Shown here piece after piece: positions 8,652-17,889 of a DNA stretch of 64,000 nt (its first letter is position 1; each line of letters begins with the position of its first letter). A program made the translations under genes and the position numbers. The stretch comes from Candidatus Manganitrophus noduliformans (GTDB lineage: Bacteria; Nitrospirota; Nitrospiria; SBBL01; Manganitrophaceae): contig NZ_VTOW01000003.1 of assembly GCF_012184425.1 (NCBI RefSeq), forward strand, positions 186,001 through 250,000, in the 5' to 3' direction. Below the pieces are notes generated by a model. The model saw only the letters and a program-made list of their open reading frames with translations, searched no databases and was not told where the DNA came from.

Positions 8652-10004
8652 ATGAAAGTTCATCCCCTGATAAGAAGAAGTATAATCGAGCCGCTCTGGG
8701 CAATAAAGAGCGGAACGCCTTTGTTGCGCCATTGGAGAGAACTGGAAGAGTCACAGTTCCTCTCGGAGAAACAGCTTCGGGAACGTCAATGGGCCAGGCT
8801 TAAGATGATGGTTGAATTCGCTTTCCTGAATAATGCCTACTATCGAAGAAGATTCGAGGAATACGGTATACGCCTGGAGGAGATAAAAACACCAGAGGAT
8901 CTTCGCAAGGTGCCGATACTTACTAAAAAAGAGATTCGGGGACATGGAGAGGAACTGATATCAAACGGATTCAGCCGCTCTCATCTCATGGAGGCGAAGA
9001 CCGGAGGATCAACGGGAACGTCTTTAAAGCTCTATCTGACAGAAGTGTGTAGCGAGTTAAAAAATGCGTGTGCCCGAAGGCATAATCGATGGTCTGGCTG
9101 GGAAGTGGGGGAGCCGGTCGCCGCGGTTTGGGGAAACCCGGTTTATCCGGTTGGGCTTAAGGAAAAACTTCGTGATGCGCTTCTCTCCCCGACAATATAT
9201 CTTGATACGATGGCTTTGACCGAAGAGGCTGTAAAGAAATTCGCGGCCGACTGGAAGCGGGTTCGGCCGACGCTTCTCTTCGGTCATGCGCACTCCATCT
9301 ATCTTTTGGCAAAAATGGTTCTTGAGACGGGGATTCACGGCATTGCGCCGAAGGGGGTTATCTCCTCGTCTATGATGCTGCTACCCCACGAAAGGGCGGT
9401 GATAGAGCGGGTGTTCTCCGTGAAGGTCTTTAACCGTTATGGTTGTGAGGAGGTCGGACTCATTTCCAGCGAATGCGACCGGCATGAAGGGATGCACATC
9501 AACATCGATCATCTCTTCGTAGAATTCATCAAAGAGGACGGAACGCCGGCGCAGCCGGGCGAGCTTGGAGCGATTGTCATTACCGATCTGATCAACAAGG
9601 CGATGCCCTTTATCCGATACCGAATCGAGGATATGGGGGTTCCGCTCGATCGGAAATGCTCCTGCGGGAGGGGACTTCCCCTGATGGAGAAGATCGCCGG
9701 AAGGGTCGCCGATTTTCTGGTGCGCAAGGATGGAACACTGATCGCCGGCATCTCTCTCATCGAAAATACGCTCACCCGCATTCCGGGAATCGAACAGATG
9801 CAGATCGTTCAGAATGATCGGGAAAGTATCAGGGTAAATATTGTCCCAGATCAGGCATTCTCCTCGGAAAACAGGAATGAGCTGATTCGATATTTCTCAA
9901 AGACATTCGGTTTGAATATGCAGATTGAGCTAAGCGAGGTCGGGGAGATACAGGCGGAGCGAAATGGAAAGTATCGATTTTCAATCTGCAATGTCGATCA
10001 ATAG
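8652..10004 (+). CDS. CapK/PaaK-like adenylate-forming ligase
   Basis: 450 residues resembling phenylacetate-CoA ligase and capsular CapK proteins. The phosphate-binding loop is TGGSTGTSLKLY (~residue 118), the adenine-site segment is FNRYGCEEVGLISSEC (~258), and IVITDLINKAMPFIRYRIED carries the core Asp/Arg. A C-terminal AMP-binding lid follows the CSCGRGLPLM motif. Family members activate aryl or acyl acids as adenylates, often passing them to CoA or an acceptor. In exopolysaccharide loci its substrate is unknown; priming an acyl group for polymer modification fits the adjacent acyltransferase. Confidence 0.85.
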   Translation: MKVHPLIRRSIIEPLWAIKSGTPLLRHWRELEESQFLSEKQLRERQWARLKMMVEFAFLNNAYYRRRFEEYGIRLEEIKTPEDLRKVPILTKKEIRGHGEELISNGFSRSHLMEAKTGGSTGTSLKLYLTEVCSELKNACARRHNRWSGWEVGEPVAAVWGNPVYPVGLKEKLRDALLSPTIYLDTMALTEEAVKKFAADWKRVRPTLLFGHAHSIYLLAKMVLETGIHGIAPKGVISSSMMLLPHERAVIERVFSVKVFNRYGCEEVGLISSECDRHEGMHINIDHLFVEFIKEDGTPAQPGELGAIVITDLINKAMPFIRYRIEDMGVPLDRKCSCGRGLPLMEKIAGRVADFLVRKDGTLIAGISLIENTLTRIPGIEQMQIVQNDRESIRVNIVPDQAFSSENRNELIRYFSKTFGLNMQIELSEVGEIQAERNGKYRFSICNVDQ

Positions 10005-10239
10005 AACGGGGGATTGAGAAGAGAAGCAATGATCCTTTGCTGCGCTCAGAATGACAGACAACGGACTCAGGATGACAAAAAGAGGTATTTGAAAATGTCC
10101 AGTTATATCATCTCTTCATGATCGATTTCGGTGCCAGTTCAAATTGTTTGTCACATGGCAGAGGCCATATCGCTCTCTATAAAAGAGAAATCATCGCTCT
10201 GCTGCGTTGGAGTGAAGAGACTGGGAAAGGGGGTATTGG

Positions 10240-10350
10240 ATGGTCTCGCAGAACTGGAGGAATATCTGTGAGTTCTGGAGTCGATTGATCTGGGTGGATG
10301 CGGGCGTATACCTGATCCTCCACTTCTTATTTGCCCCTTGTGAGATATGA
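10240..10350 (+). CDS. Possible 36-residue membrane mini-protein upstream of the O-antigen-ligase-like gene
   Basis: Within the 349-base gap after the ligase gene there is an ATG frame of 36 codons preceded by AAAGGGGG at good spacing, ending in TGA three bases before the start at 10354. It would encode a Trp-rich N-terminus and a hydrophobic stretch (VDAGVYLILHFLFAP). The tight spacing suggests translational coupling. No family recognised, and a chance frame cannot be excluded. The rest of the gap (10005-10239) shows a TGCGCTCAGAATGACA-type intergenic sequence and no other gene. Confidence 0.35.
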   Translation: MVSQNWRNICEFWSRLIWVDAGVYLILHFLFAPCEI

Positions 10351-10353
10351 GAG

Positions 10354-11643
10354 ATGCTCTTCCGGTTGGTTCTCCTGTATATTGTTATATTTTACTCTCA
10401 GATCGGAGGACGTGTTCCGATCCTCGGGAAGATTCGAATCGAATTTTTGGTCGGTTCCCTCGCTCTTTGCTTAATTTTGATGAGGAAACTTGACCGATCT
10501 CGGAAGGCCGAGTCGGGAAATCAGTTCAACTATGCCATTATTTTCTTTTTTATATCGATGCTCATAACGATTCCAATTTCATACTGGCCGGGAAAATCGA
10601 TCGAGACGCTCATCCGTGTACTGAAATATTTCTCGATCTATATCATGATCGTCTCGACGGTCGATACCGAGGAGAAATTAAAACAATTTGTCTGGACTTA
10701 TTTGATGATGGTTTTTCTCATCGTGGGGGAGCCGTTTCTGGGCGTGATCACAGGAAACGCCACTTTCGGTTCACACAGGGGGTACGACAGGCTCATGGGT
10801 GCGACCGGGCTCTGGGCTCATCCGAACTCATTGGGTGGTTTCGCGTCGGCGAACCTACCGTTCTTATACTTCCTTTACAAGGCGGAAAATTCCAAACTCA
10901 AGCGCTGGCTGATCCTCGCGATTGCGGTCTCTTCAATTGGCAGCATCATCTTTACTGGTTCACGGACCGCCTACGTCGGGGTGCTCGGTGTGGTAGGTGC
11001 GATTTGGATAGTGAACCCTCATAAGATTCGGAATATCGTGCTGGCGCTTTTTTTTCTGGTCGTTATTTGGTTCGTGATGCCGGACGACTACCGGAACCAG
11101 TTTCTTTCGCTGAAGTCGATGGATGAGGTGATCTTATCAAAAGACGAAGCGGTCGATGGGTCGATGATGGAGCGATGGGAAATTGTTCGAGATGCCTGGA
11201 TGATCTTTCTCGACCATCCGTTTCTCGGCGTCGGTGTTGACGCGTTCCCAACTGTCCGAGGGGCCCGTTTCAATCGCTGGCAGGATACGCATAATCTTTA
11301 TCTTCAGGTCTTAACCAACTTGGGAATCATCGGTGGAATCGCTTTTTTCAATTTGATGGTATCAATATTCAAAAATTTGACCCGCACGAAACGGCACCTG
11401 GAGACCCTTGGAGGACGTGAAAACATTTGGCTGTCACAGCTGGCTCAAGCCGTGACAATCTTTGTTCTAGGGAGACTAATTGTCGGGATGTTCGGTATGG
11501 ATCTTTATGAAAATTACTGGTGGTTTGCCGGTGGGCTTTCCGTCGTAATGCGGAGGGTGGCCAGTGCTCGGGCTCTTTCGGAGTCGCAGCACGATGTGCA
11601 TTCTAGGCCGCTCGCGATTGCCTCACCGAAAGAAACTTTGTAG
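10354..11643 (+). CDS. O-antigen ligase / Wzy-type polymerase family membrane protein
   Basis: 429 residues with about ten to twelve hydrophobic helices. The family signature region includes HPNSLGGFASANLPFLYF, FTGSRTAYVGVLGV, and a large periplasmic loop ending in WQDTHNLYLQVLTNLG, whose His is conserved in WaaL/Wzy proteins. It should sit in the inner membrane and join lipid-linked oligosaccharide units on the periplasmic side. In a cluster lacking another polymerase it is the best candidate for polymerising or ligating the exopolysaccharide. Confidence 0.85.
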   Translation: MLFRLVLLYIVIFYSQIGGRVPILGKIRIEFLVGSLALCLILMRKLDRSRKAESGNQFNYAIIFFFISMLITIPISYWPGKSIETLIRVLKYFSIYIMIVSTVDTEEKLKQFVWTYLMMVFLIVGEPFLGVITGNATFGSHRGYDRLMGATGLWAHPNSLGGFASANLPFLYFLYKAENSKLKRWLILAIAVSSIGSIIFTGSRTAYVGVLGVVGAIWIVNPHKIRNIVLALFFLVVIWFVMPDDYRNQFLSLKSMDEVILSKDEAVDGSMMERWEIVRDAWMIFLDHPFLGVGVDAFPTVRGARFNRWQDTHNLYLQVLTNLGIIGGIAFFNLMVSIFKNLTRTKRHLETLGGRENIWLSQLAQAVTIFVLGRLIVGMFGMDLYENYWWFAGGLSVVMRRVASARALSESQHDVHSRPLAIASPKETL

Positions 11644-11654
11644 TTTGTAGGCGC

Positions 11655-12929
11655 ATGTCATGTACGGGGGAAAGTCGCGCGGTTTTGATGGACGGGGTCG
11701 CGTTGCATAAGCGAGTCTGCTATATTTTTCAGGATCAATATCCGTGGGATGTGCGGGTCGAAAAGATTTCGGATTCGCTCGCACAACAGGGTGTCGAAGT
11801 GCATATTGTCTCGCGCAATCGGGATGGTTTGGCCAGAACCGAACCCTATCGTGACCAGATCACCATTCATCGGTTGTCTAAGGGATTTCATCCGGTCGTG
11901 AGAGATCTCCTCAATTTCCCCGCCTTTTTCTCTCCATTCTGGCTGAAGGCGATCGTCTCGAGCGTTTGGAAGACGGCCTCCGAACTGATCATCGTCCGGG
12001 ATTTGCCTCTTGCGATTACAGCCTGGATTGCTGGAAAGATGACCCGGCGACCGGTTCTCTTAGACATGGCGGAGAATTATCCTGCGATGATTCAGGACAC
12101 CTGGACCTATCGAGGACCCCAGGGGTTCGATTACCTCATTCGAAACCCCGCGTTGCTCCGGAGCATGGAGCGGTTCATCCTGCCCAAAATGGACGGCGTT
12201 CTGGTTGTCTCCGAGGCGAGTGCGGCGCGAGTTGGGAATTTGGGCGTCCCAAAAGAGACAATCTCAGTCGTCGGAAATACCCCCTCCCTCCAAAGAGGAG
12301 TGAGTCATTCCTTTGCAAATGAAATCAGAGAGAGGTCCGATTTTATCTTGATCTATGTGGGGGGACTGGAGGAAACGAGAGGGTTGGATACCCTGATCCG
12401 AGCCATCCCAAGGGTCGCTGAAGTGGAGCCGAATGTCCTGGTCGTCCTCGTTGGAAAGGGAACCTCTGAGCCGATGCTCAGACAATTGACTCGAGCGTTG
12501 GGGCTTGAAAAGCACCTTCTCTGGATGGGGTGGCAGGATCCGAAATCGGTTCCCTCGCTGATTCAGGCGGCCGATGTTTGTCTGGTTCCCCATTACGTCA
12601 CGGAGCATACCGATACGACGATTCCGAATAAGATTTTCGATTATATGCTGCAGAAGAAACCGGTGATCGTCACCCACGCGAAAACCCTCTCTGAAATCGT
12701 CGATTTTGCGCAGTGCGGTCTGGTGTACAAGGATCACCGTGTGGATGAATTGTCGGAAGCGATTATTCAGCTTCGGAGTAGGGAGTTGCGGAGGAAGATG
12801 GGAGAGGCGGGGTATCAGGCCGTTTTGAGCAGATACAATTGGGACCACGATTCGCGCCGATTGATCGAAGCCGTCCTTGCGCTAACGCATCCTCCTCAGC
12901 TATTATGCAATGGAAATGCGAGAACTTAA
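11655..12929 (+). CDS. Glycosyltransferase family 4 (GT-B)
   Basis: 424 residues; start ATG 11655, 11 bases after the previous stop (ATG 11688 is also possible). N-terminal domain with FQDQYPWDVRVEKI and the sugar-transferase-like LLDMAENYPAMIQDTW; C-terminal domain with LIYVGGLEETRGLDTLIRAI, ADVCLVPHYVTEHTDTTIPN and KIFDYMLQKKPVIVT, which occupies the nucleotide-sugar site. The FQDxYPWDVRVEK opening is typical of GT4 enzymes of cell-surface polysaccharide loci. It overlaps the next glycosyltransferase by 20 bases. Confidence 0.86.
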   Translation: MSCTGESRAVLMDGVALHKRVCYIFQDQYPWDVRVEKISDSLAQQGVEVHIVSRNRDGLARTEPYRDQITIHRLSKGFHPVVRDLLNFPAFFSPFWLKAIVSSVWKTASELIIVRDLPLAITAWIAGKMTRRPVLLDMAENYPAMIQDTWTYRGPQGFDYLIRNPALLRSMERFILPKMDGVLVVSEASAARVGNLGVPKETISVVGNTPSLQRGVSHSFANEIRERSDFILIYVGGLEETRGLDTLIRAIPRVAEVEPNVLVVLVGKGTSEPMLRQLTRALGLEKHLLWMGWQDPKSVPSLIQAADVCLVPHYVTEHTDTTIPNKIFDYMLQKKPVIVTHAKTLSEIVDFAQCGLVYKDHRVDELSEAIIQLRSRELRRKMGEAGYQAVLSRYNWDHDSRRLIEAVLALTHPPQLLCNGNART

Positions 12930-14037
12930 AATCCTGAATCTGATCGACTCGAATTCTCTGGGAGGCCCGGAAAAGTATATCCTCGGATATGCGAAGGGGC
13001 TGGATGATTCAATCAAAATAGCAGTCTCAACCTTCGGAAGCGACGGTTCGGATAGCCCTTTTTTATCTCAATCGCACGCGTTGAAGAAGATCAATTCGTT
13101 CGTCATCCCGTGCGCTCACTCCTATGATCCGAAGCAGATCACGAATTTGATCGCCCTTGCAAGGCGCGGGGAATACGATATCATCAATTCGCACGGCTAT
13201 CGCGCCGATCTGATTGGCCTCATCGCATCGAGGGTCTTAAGCGTTCCGATCGTCGCTACGTTTCACGGTTGGACCGGCTCTAATTCGAAAGTTAGATTCT
13301 TTGATCGAATCGATAGAGCGGTTTTGAAGCGGATGGACCACATTATCACCGTTTCGGAGGCGAACAAAAGACGATTGCAGCAATCCGGGATCGAAGAGAC
13401 TAAAATGACGGTGGTGCCGAACGCAATCGACCCTGAAGAATTCCTTGGCCTTTCCCGATTGGGTCGGCCTGAAATGTTGAGGGAAGAACTCGGCTTGAGT
13501 GGAGATGAGAAGATTTGCATCTGCGTCGGAAGGCTCAGTTTCGAAAAGGGTCAGAAAGTCGCGCTCCAAGCTTTTGCGAGCACAATCAAGGAAATCCCTG
13601 AATGTCGTCTCGTTTTTTTGGGCGAAGGACCGGAAGAAGGGAGATTGCGGAAGCTGGGCCACGAGTTGGGCGTTTCGAATGAAGTCTACTTCGTCGGTTT
13701 CCGGCCGAATGTCATCGATTATCTGAAGTTCTCCGATAGGATCCTCCTCCCTTCGCTTACGGAGGGACTTCCAACTGTGGTGTTGGAAGCCTTTCTCTGT
13801 TCAAAGCTTGTCATTGCAACGTCGGTCGGCGGGACCCCGGAGGTCGTTCGAGATCGAGAAACGGGAATTTTAGTTCCACCCAACGATCCTCAGAGCCTGT
13901 CTAAGGCGATAATCGAATCTTTTAAAGACCAGAAGGAGATGGAACGGATTGCACAGAATGCCTGCCAAGTCGTGATGGCCCATCACACCTTTGAAAAACA
14001 TGTCGTAAAAATGGAGCGCGTGTTCCGGACATTATGA
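12910..14037 (+). CDS. Glycosyltransferase family 4 (GT-B)
   Basis: 375 residues, start ATG 12910 inside the end of the previous gene (ATG 12916 also possible). Seen: LKILNLIDSNSLGGPEKYIL (glycine-rich acceptor-side loop), FHGWTGSNSKV, VVPNAIDPEEF, CVGRLSFEKGQK, and the E-x7-E site SLTEGLPTVVLEAFLCSK followed by VGGTPEVVRD. It overlaps the epimerase gene by ATGA, so the two are probably translationally coupled. That fits use of a sugar nucleotide made by the epimerase. Confidence 0.87.
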   Translation: MEMRELKILNLIDSNSLGGPEKYILGYAKGLDDSIKIAVSTFGSDGSDSPFLSQSHALKKINSFVIPCAHSYDPKQITNLIALARRGEYDIINSHGYRADLIGLIASRVLSVPIVATFHGWTGSNSKVRFFDRIDRAVLKRMDHIITVSEANKRRLQQSGIEETKMTVVPNAIDPEEFLGLSRLGRPEMLREELGLSGDEKICICVGRLSFEKGQKVALQAFASTIKEIPECRLVFLGEGPEEGRLRKLGHELGVSNEVYFVGFRPNVIDYLKFSDRILLPSLTEGLPTVVLEAFLCSKLVIATSVGGTPEVVRDRETGILVPPNDPQSLSKAIIESFKDQKEMERIAQNACQVVMAHHTFEKHVVKMERVFRTL

Positions 14038-15152
14038 AGAAGAAAATCATTGTACTCGCCGGAACGCGTCCCGAGGCGATTAAGCTGGCTCCTATTATCC
14101 TGGAGTTGAAGAAAAACGCTGATCTCTTCGAGGCGGTCATCTGTGCGTCCGGCCAACATAACGAAATGCTCTGCCAGGCCTTATCCGATTTTGAGATCGT
14201 CCCCGATATGAATCTGAGCGTCATGCGTTCGGGACAATCGCTTGCCGGTGTGACGGCCCGCCTTTTTGAAGCAATTGATCATCTTCTTGAATCCGAACGG
14301 CCCGATTGGATCTTGGTTCAGGGGGATACGACGACAGCGATGGTCGGCGCCCTTTGCAGTTTTTACCGAAGGGTGAAGATCGGCCATGTGGAGGCTGGGC
14401 TTCGGAGTCACAACCGATGGGCCCCCTTTCCGGAAGAGGTGAACCGTCGGGTTGCGGGGATGGTTGCGGACAGGCATTTTGCCCCGACGGATAGGGCGAA
14501 GCGAAACCTTCTGAGCGAGGGGGTGGCGGAAAGCGATATTTTGGTAACCGGCAACACCGTAGTCGACGCCCTTCTCTGGATGATCGAGCGGGTTCGAAGA
14601 GAACAACCTTCCCTGTCGGCAGAGGTCCTGAAGGCGCTCTCCAATGGAAAGCGAATGGTGCTCGTAACCGGGCACCGGCGCGAGAGCTTCGGTCCAGGTT
14701 TCGAGCAGATCTGTCTCGCCATCCGAACGTTGGCGGAGATGTACCGGGACGTTGTTTTCATCTACCCTGTCCATTTGAATCCAAATGTGCAGGAGCCGGT
14801 GATGCGTCTTTTGGGAAAGGTTGAGCGGGTTCTCTTAACTGCCCCATTGACCTATAAGCCCTTTGTTTGGCTGATGGATAGGAGTGCGCTGATCTTAACG
14901 GACTCGGGAGGAATACAAGAAGAGGCGCCGAGTCTCGGTAAACCGGTTTTGGTGATGCGTAAAGTGACGGAGCGTCCAGAGGGGGTTGAGGCCGGGACAA
15001 GCCGACTGGTCGGCACCGATCGAGATCAGATCGTCGAAGGGGTCACTTCGGCTTTGAAGAGTTTAGGTGAGAGCCGATCGGTCCCATTGCCCTACAATCC
15101 ATACGGGGATGGATTGGCCGCTCAGCGCATTGTCCAGGCCCTTCGCTCTTGA
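14034..15152 (+). CDS. wecB: UDP-N-acetylglucosamine 2-epimerase (non-hydrolysing)
   Basis: 372 residues, the usual WecB length. Signatures: LAGTRPEAIKLAPI at the N-terminus, VQGDTTTAM with the catalytic-region Asp, GHVEAGLRSHNRWAPFPEE with the essential Glu residues, TGHRRESFG, YPVHLNPNV, and LTDSGGIQEEAPSLGKP binding UDP. Reaction: UDP-GlcNAc to UDP-ManNAc. This supplies ManNAc, or after oxidation ManNAcA, to the locus polymer. No UDP-ManNAc dehydrogenase is in this window. Confidence 0.93.
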   Translation: MKKKIIVLAGTRPEAIKLAPIILELKKNADLFEAVICASGQHNEMLCQALSDFEIVPDMNLSVMRSGQSLAGVTARLFEAIDHLLESERPDWILVQGDTTTAMVGALCSFYRRVKIGHVEAGLRSHNRWAPFPEEVNRRVAGMVADRHFAPTDRAKRNLLSEGVAESDILVTGNTVVDALLWMIERVRREQPSLSAEVLKALSNGKRMVLVTGHRRESFGPGFEQICLAIRTLAEMYRDVVFIYPVHLNPNVQEPVMRLLGKVERVLLTAPLTYKPFVWLMDRSALILTDSGGIQEEAPSLGKPVLVMRKVTERPEGVEAGTSRLVGTDRDQIVEGVTSALKSLGESRSVPLPYNPYGDGLAAQRIVQALRS

Positions 15153-15172
15153 GGTCGTAAGGATTAAGAGTT

Positions 15173-17062
15173 ATGTGTGGAATCGCTGGGGTATTTCATA
15201 AAGATCAGCAGGCGGCGGTTGGCTCCGGTCTCTTGACAAAAATGTGTCGAAGCCTGATTCATCGCGGCCCAGACGACGAAGGCCAGTACTGCTACCGGAA
15301 CATGGGAATCGGGATGAGGAGGCTGAGCATCATCGGTCTGGCGACCGGTCACCAGCCGATCCCGAATGAAGATAAGTCAATTTGGGTGGTTCTCAATGGT
15401 GAGATCTATAATTATTTGGAGATCAAAGAGGATCTCACCCGGAAGGGACACACGTTTGCGACAACCTCGGATACCGAATGCATCGTTCATCTCTATGAAG
15501 AGTACGGTGAGCGTTGCGTCCAATATCTGCGAGGGATGTTTGCCTTTGCGGTTATCGATCAGAAGAATCGGTCGTTGTTCGTCGCCCGGGATCGGCTTGG
15601 GATTAAGCCGTTATTCTATTCGATGCAAGGAGGGGGGATTCTATTCGCCTCCGAAATGAAGGCCCTTTTGCAGGATGAAGCGATCTCCAGAGAGATCGAC
15701 TTTGCCGCTTTGGATGCCTTTTTTACCTATGGCTATATCCCTTCGCCGCTCACCATCTTTAAATCAGTCCGAAAACTTGATCCGGGACACTTCATTAAAT
15801 GTGATGCGAAAGGAATCCGGATCGAACAATACTGGGACTTGCAGTTCAAACCTGATCACCGAAAGAACGAGGAAGAATTCGCAGAAGAGTTTTTGAAGCG
15901 CTTCGATGAATCGGTTCGGATTCACCTCATGAGCGAGGTTCCTCTCGGTGCCTTTCTAAGTGGTGGAATCGACTCCGGATTGATGGTCGCGATGATGGCC
16001 CGACATATGACTTCTCCGGTCCAGACCTTTACAATGGGATTCGGCGGAGGGGTCGGAGGGTATTTGGATGAAAGAGGATATGCAAAAAAGATCGCGGAGC
16101 GATACGATGCCGATTACCATGAATTCGAGGTGCGTCCCAAGCTAGAGGAAATCATCGATTTTATTATCCAATCGTTTGATGAGCCGTTTGCCGACGATTC
16201 AGTTATTCCGACCTACTACATTTGTAAGTTGGCGAAAGAGCATGTTACCGTCGCGCTGACCGGCCTGGGGGGGGATGAGTTATTCGGAGGGTATGAGCGT
16301 TACCTCGGGTTGACCCTGAGCCAGTTTTACCAAAAGATCCCCCCCCTGATTACAAAGGCGATTATTCAACCTTTGGTTGGAAGAATTCCGGAACAGCAGA
16401 GCGGCCATTATTTGATCAATCACTTAAAGCGCTTTGTTCGGTCTGTGGACGGCGATCCGGCGAGCCGTTACCAGAGATACATGTCGGCGCTGGATGATTC
16501 AGCTAGGGGGAAGCTTTATTCAGAAGGACTTCAGAAAGAGATCAATGTCGCCCAAACAGAGCGACTGGGAACGCGATACTTTAATGCGCTGAGGAACGAC
16601 CAGATACTCGATCGGGCCTTCTACCAGGATTTCAAAATGTACCTTCCCGATGACATTCTGGCCCTCTCTGATCGATTGAGTATGCACCATTCTCTGGAAC
16701 TGAGGGTTCCGTTTGTTGATCATGAATTGGTCGAATTCTGCGCGACGATTCCTTCTTCTATGAAGATCCGATTTTTTAAGAAGAAGTATCTGCTGAAGAA
16801 GATTGCCAGGTCGTTTTTGCCTTCTGAAGTGATCAATCACAGGAAGCAGGGTTTTGCCTCTCCGATGGCTTCCTGGCTTAGAAATGATTTAAGGGGCTAT
16901 TCGAGGGATCTCCTCTCCGAAGACAATCTCAACAGAAATGGTTTCTTTCGGAGTGGCTATATCAACAAACTACTCGACGACCACGTGATGAGAAGGGAGT
17001 CGCATGACAAGCTAATCTTTTCATTAATCGTGTTTCAAAAATGGTATGAAACCTACTGTTAA
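15173..17062 (+). CDS. asnB: Asparagine-synthase-type amidotransferase of the exosortase (PEP-CTERM) locus
   Basis: 629 residues. The protein starts MCGIAGVF, exposing Cys2 as the glutaminase nucleophile of a class II amidotransferase domain (1-~215). An asparagine-synthase ATP-pyrophosphatase domain follows, with the P-loop SGGIDSG (~262) and GLGGDELFGGY. The family is regularly found in exosortase-A exopolysaccharide loci, where it is thought to amidate a sugar carboxylate rather than make free asparagine. Its place after the epimerase supports modification of a uronic acid; that is inference. The gene symbol reflects family membership only. Confidence 0.88.
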   Translation: MCGIAGVFHKDQQAAVGSGLLTKMCRSLIHRGPDDEGQYCYRNMGIGMRRLSIIGLATGHQPIPNEDKSIWVVLNGEIYNYLEIKEDLTRKGHTFATTSDTECIVHLYEEYGERCVQYLRGMFAFAVIDQKNRSLFVARDRLGIKPLFYSMQGGGILFASEMKALLQDEAISREIDFAALDAFFTYGYIPSPLTIFKSVRKLDPGHFIKCDAKGIRIEQYWDLQFKPDHRKNEEEFAEEFLKRFDESVRIHLMSEVPLGAFLSGGIDSGLMVAMMARHMTSPVQTFTMGFGGGVGGYLDERGYAKKIAERYDADYHEFEVRPKLEEIIDFIIQSFDEPFADDSVIPTYYICKLAKEHVTVALTGLGGDELFGGYERYLGLTLSQFYQKIPPLITKAIIQPLVGRIPEQQSGHYLINHLKRFVRSVDGDPASRYQRYMSALDDSARGKLYSEGLQKEINVAQTERLGTRYFNALRNDQILDRAFYQDFKMYLPDDILALSDRLSMHHSLELRVPFVDHELVEFCATIPSSMKIRFFKKKYLLKKIARSFLPSEVINHRKQGFASPMASWLRNDLRGYSRDLLSEDNLNRNGFFRSGYINKLLDDHVMRRESHDKLIFSLIVFQKWYETYC

Positions 17063-17081
17063 ATCCAGGAGAGCAAAAGAG

Positions 17082-17849
17082 ATGGATGCTGAGGATCGAT
17101 ATAAGCATGAAAGAGAATATTGGGATCGACGGGCTGAAGTCATCTTGAGGGATCCTGCTTACAGTTATCGACATCCCCACCTGCCCACTTTAGAAGATCT
17201 CGGTCGGTCGATCCCTTATCTTGTCCCGGTCATCGATTTCTGGGGGCCGGTGAGAGGCAAGCGGGTCTTAGATTTGGCGTGTGGGGATGGGTGGATATCT
17301 CTCAGTCTAGCTAAGAGTGGGGCGATGGCATACGGCTGCGATATATCGCCGAATCTGATCGAAATAGCCATGCGGTATGCCAGTGAAAATAACCTGTCCG
17401 ACTTAACCGATTTTCGTACCATGGCCTCTGAAGAGATTACTTATCAAGATGAATTCTTCGATTTTGTTATTATGCATGCGGCGCTGCATCATTGCGACCT
17501 CGACAAAACGACCAATCAGGTGCGTCGCGTCTTGAAACCGAGAGGGAAAGCGGTTTTCATTGAAGATTATGCCTATCATCCCCTTATGCGCCTGTATCGG
17601 CGGATGACGCCGGGTCAGCATACGGAGACAGAGGAGGCGTTAGACGATGAGAATTTGGCGCAGATCGTCTCCAGGTTCTCAAGTCATCACTTCGAGCATT
17701 ATGGGATATTCAACTTGTTCGAAACCTCCGCCAGCCGGTTTGCGACGAAGTTCAGGCCGGTTCTTAGGAAGATCGATTCTGTTTTGATGAAGGGCTTTCC
17801 TCGCATCCGGCGATATGCCAAACTCGTTCAGATCTTTGTAGTCAAGTAA
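17082..17849 (+). CDS. Class I SAM-dependent methyltransferase
   Basis: Start placed at ATG 17082, with CCAGGAGAG ten bases upstream; an ATG at 17046 would overlap the amidotransferase gene by 17 bases. SAM-binding motif I is VLDLACGDGWISLSLA, motif II is AYGCDISPNLIEIA, motif IV is FDFVIMHAALHHCD, then VLKPRGKAVFIEDY. This is the UbiE/Mettl-like fold acting on a small molecule or sugar lipid. As the last gene of the 17.8-kb cluster it may O-methylate the polymer. A possible bidirectional terminator follows. Confidence 0.86.
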   Translation: MDAEDRYKHEREYWDRRAEVILRDPAYSYRHPHLPTLEDLGRSIPYLVPVIDFWGPVRGKRVLDLACGDGWISLSLAKSGAMAYGCDISPNLIEIAMRYASENNLSDLTDFRTMASEEITYQDEFFDFVIMHAALHHCDLDKTTNQVRRVLKPRGKAVFIEDYAYHPLMRLYRRMTPGQHTETEEALDDENLAQIVSRFSSHHFEHYGIFNLFETSASRFATKFRPVLRKIDSVLMKGFPRIRRYAKLVQIFVVK

Positions 17850-17859
17850 GCGCCGCGAA

Positions 17860-17886
17860 GTACAGTATCATGGACCTCCACTGTAC
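17860..17886. terminator. Inverted repeat between convergent genes
   Basis: GTACAGT and ACTGTAC form a 7-bp stem with a 13-base loop between the convergent methyltransferase (+) and secreted-protein (-) genes. There is no strong T-tract, so it is only a weak candidate for a shared transcription stop. Confidence 0.35.
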
Positions 17887-17889
17887 GAG

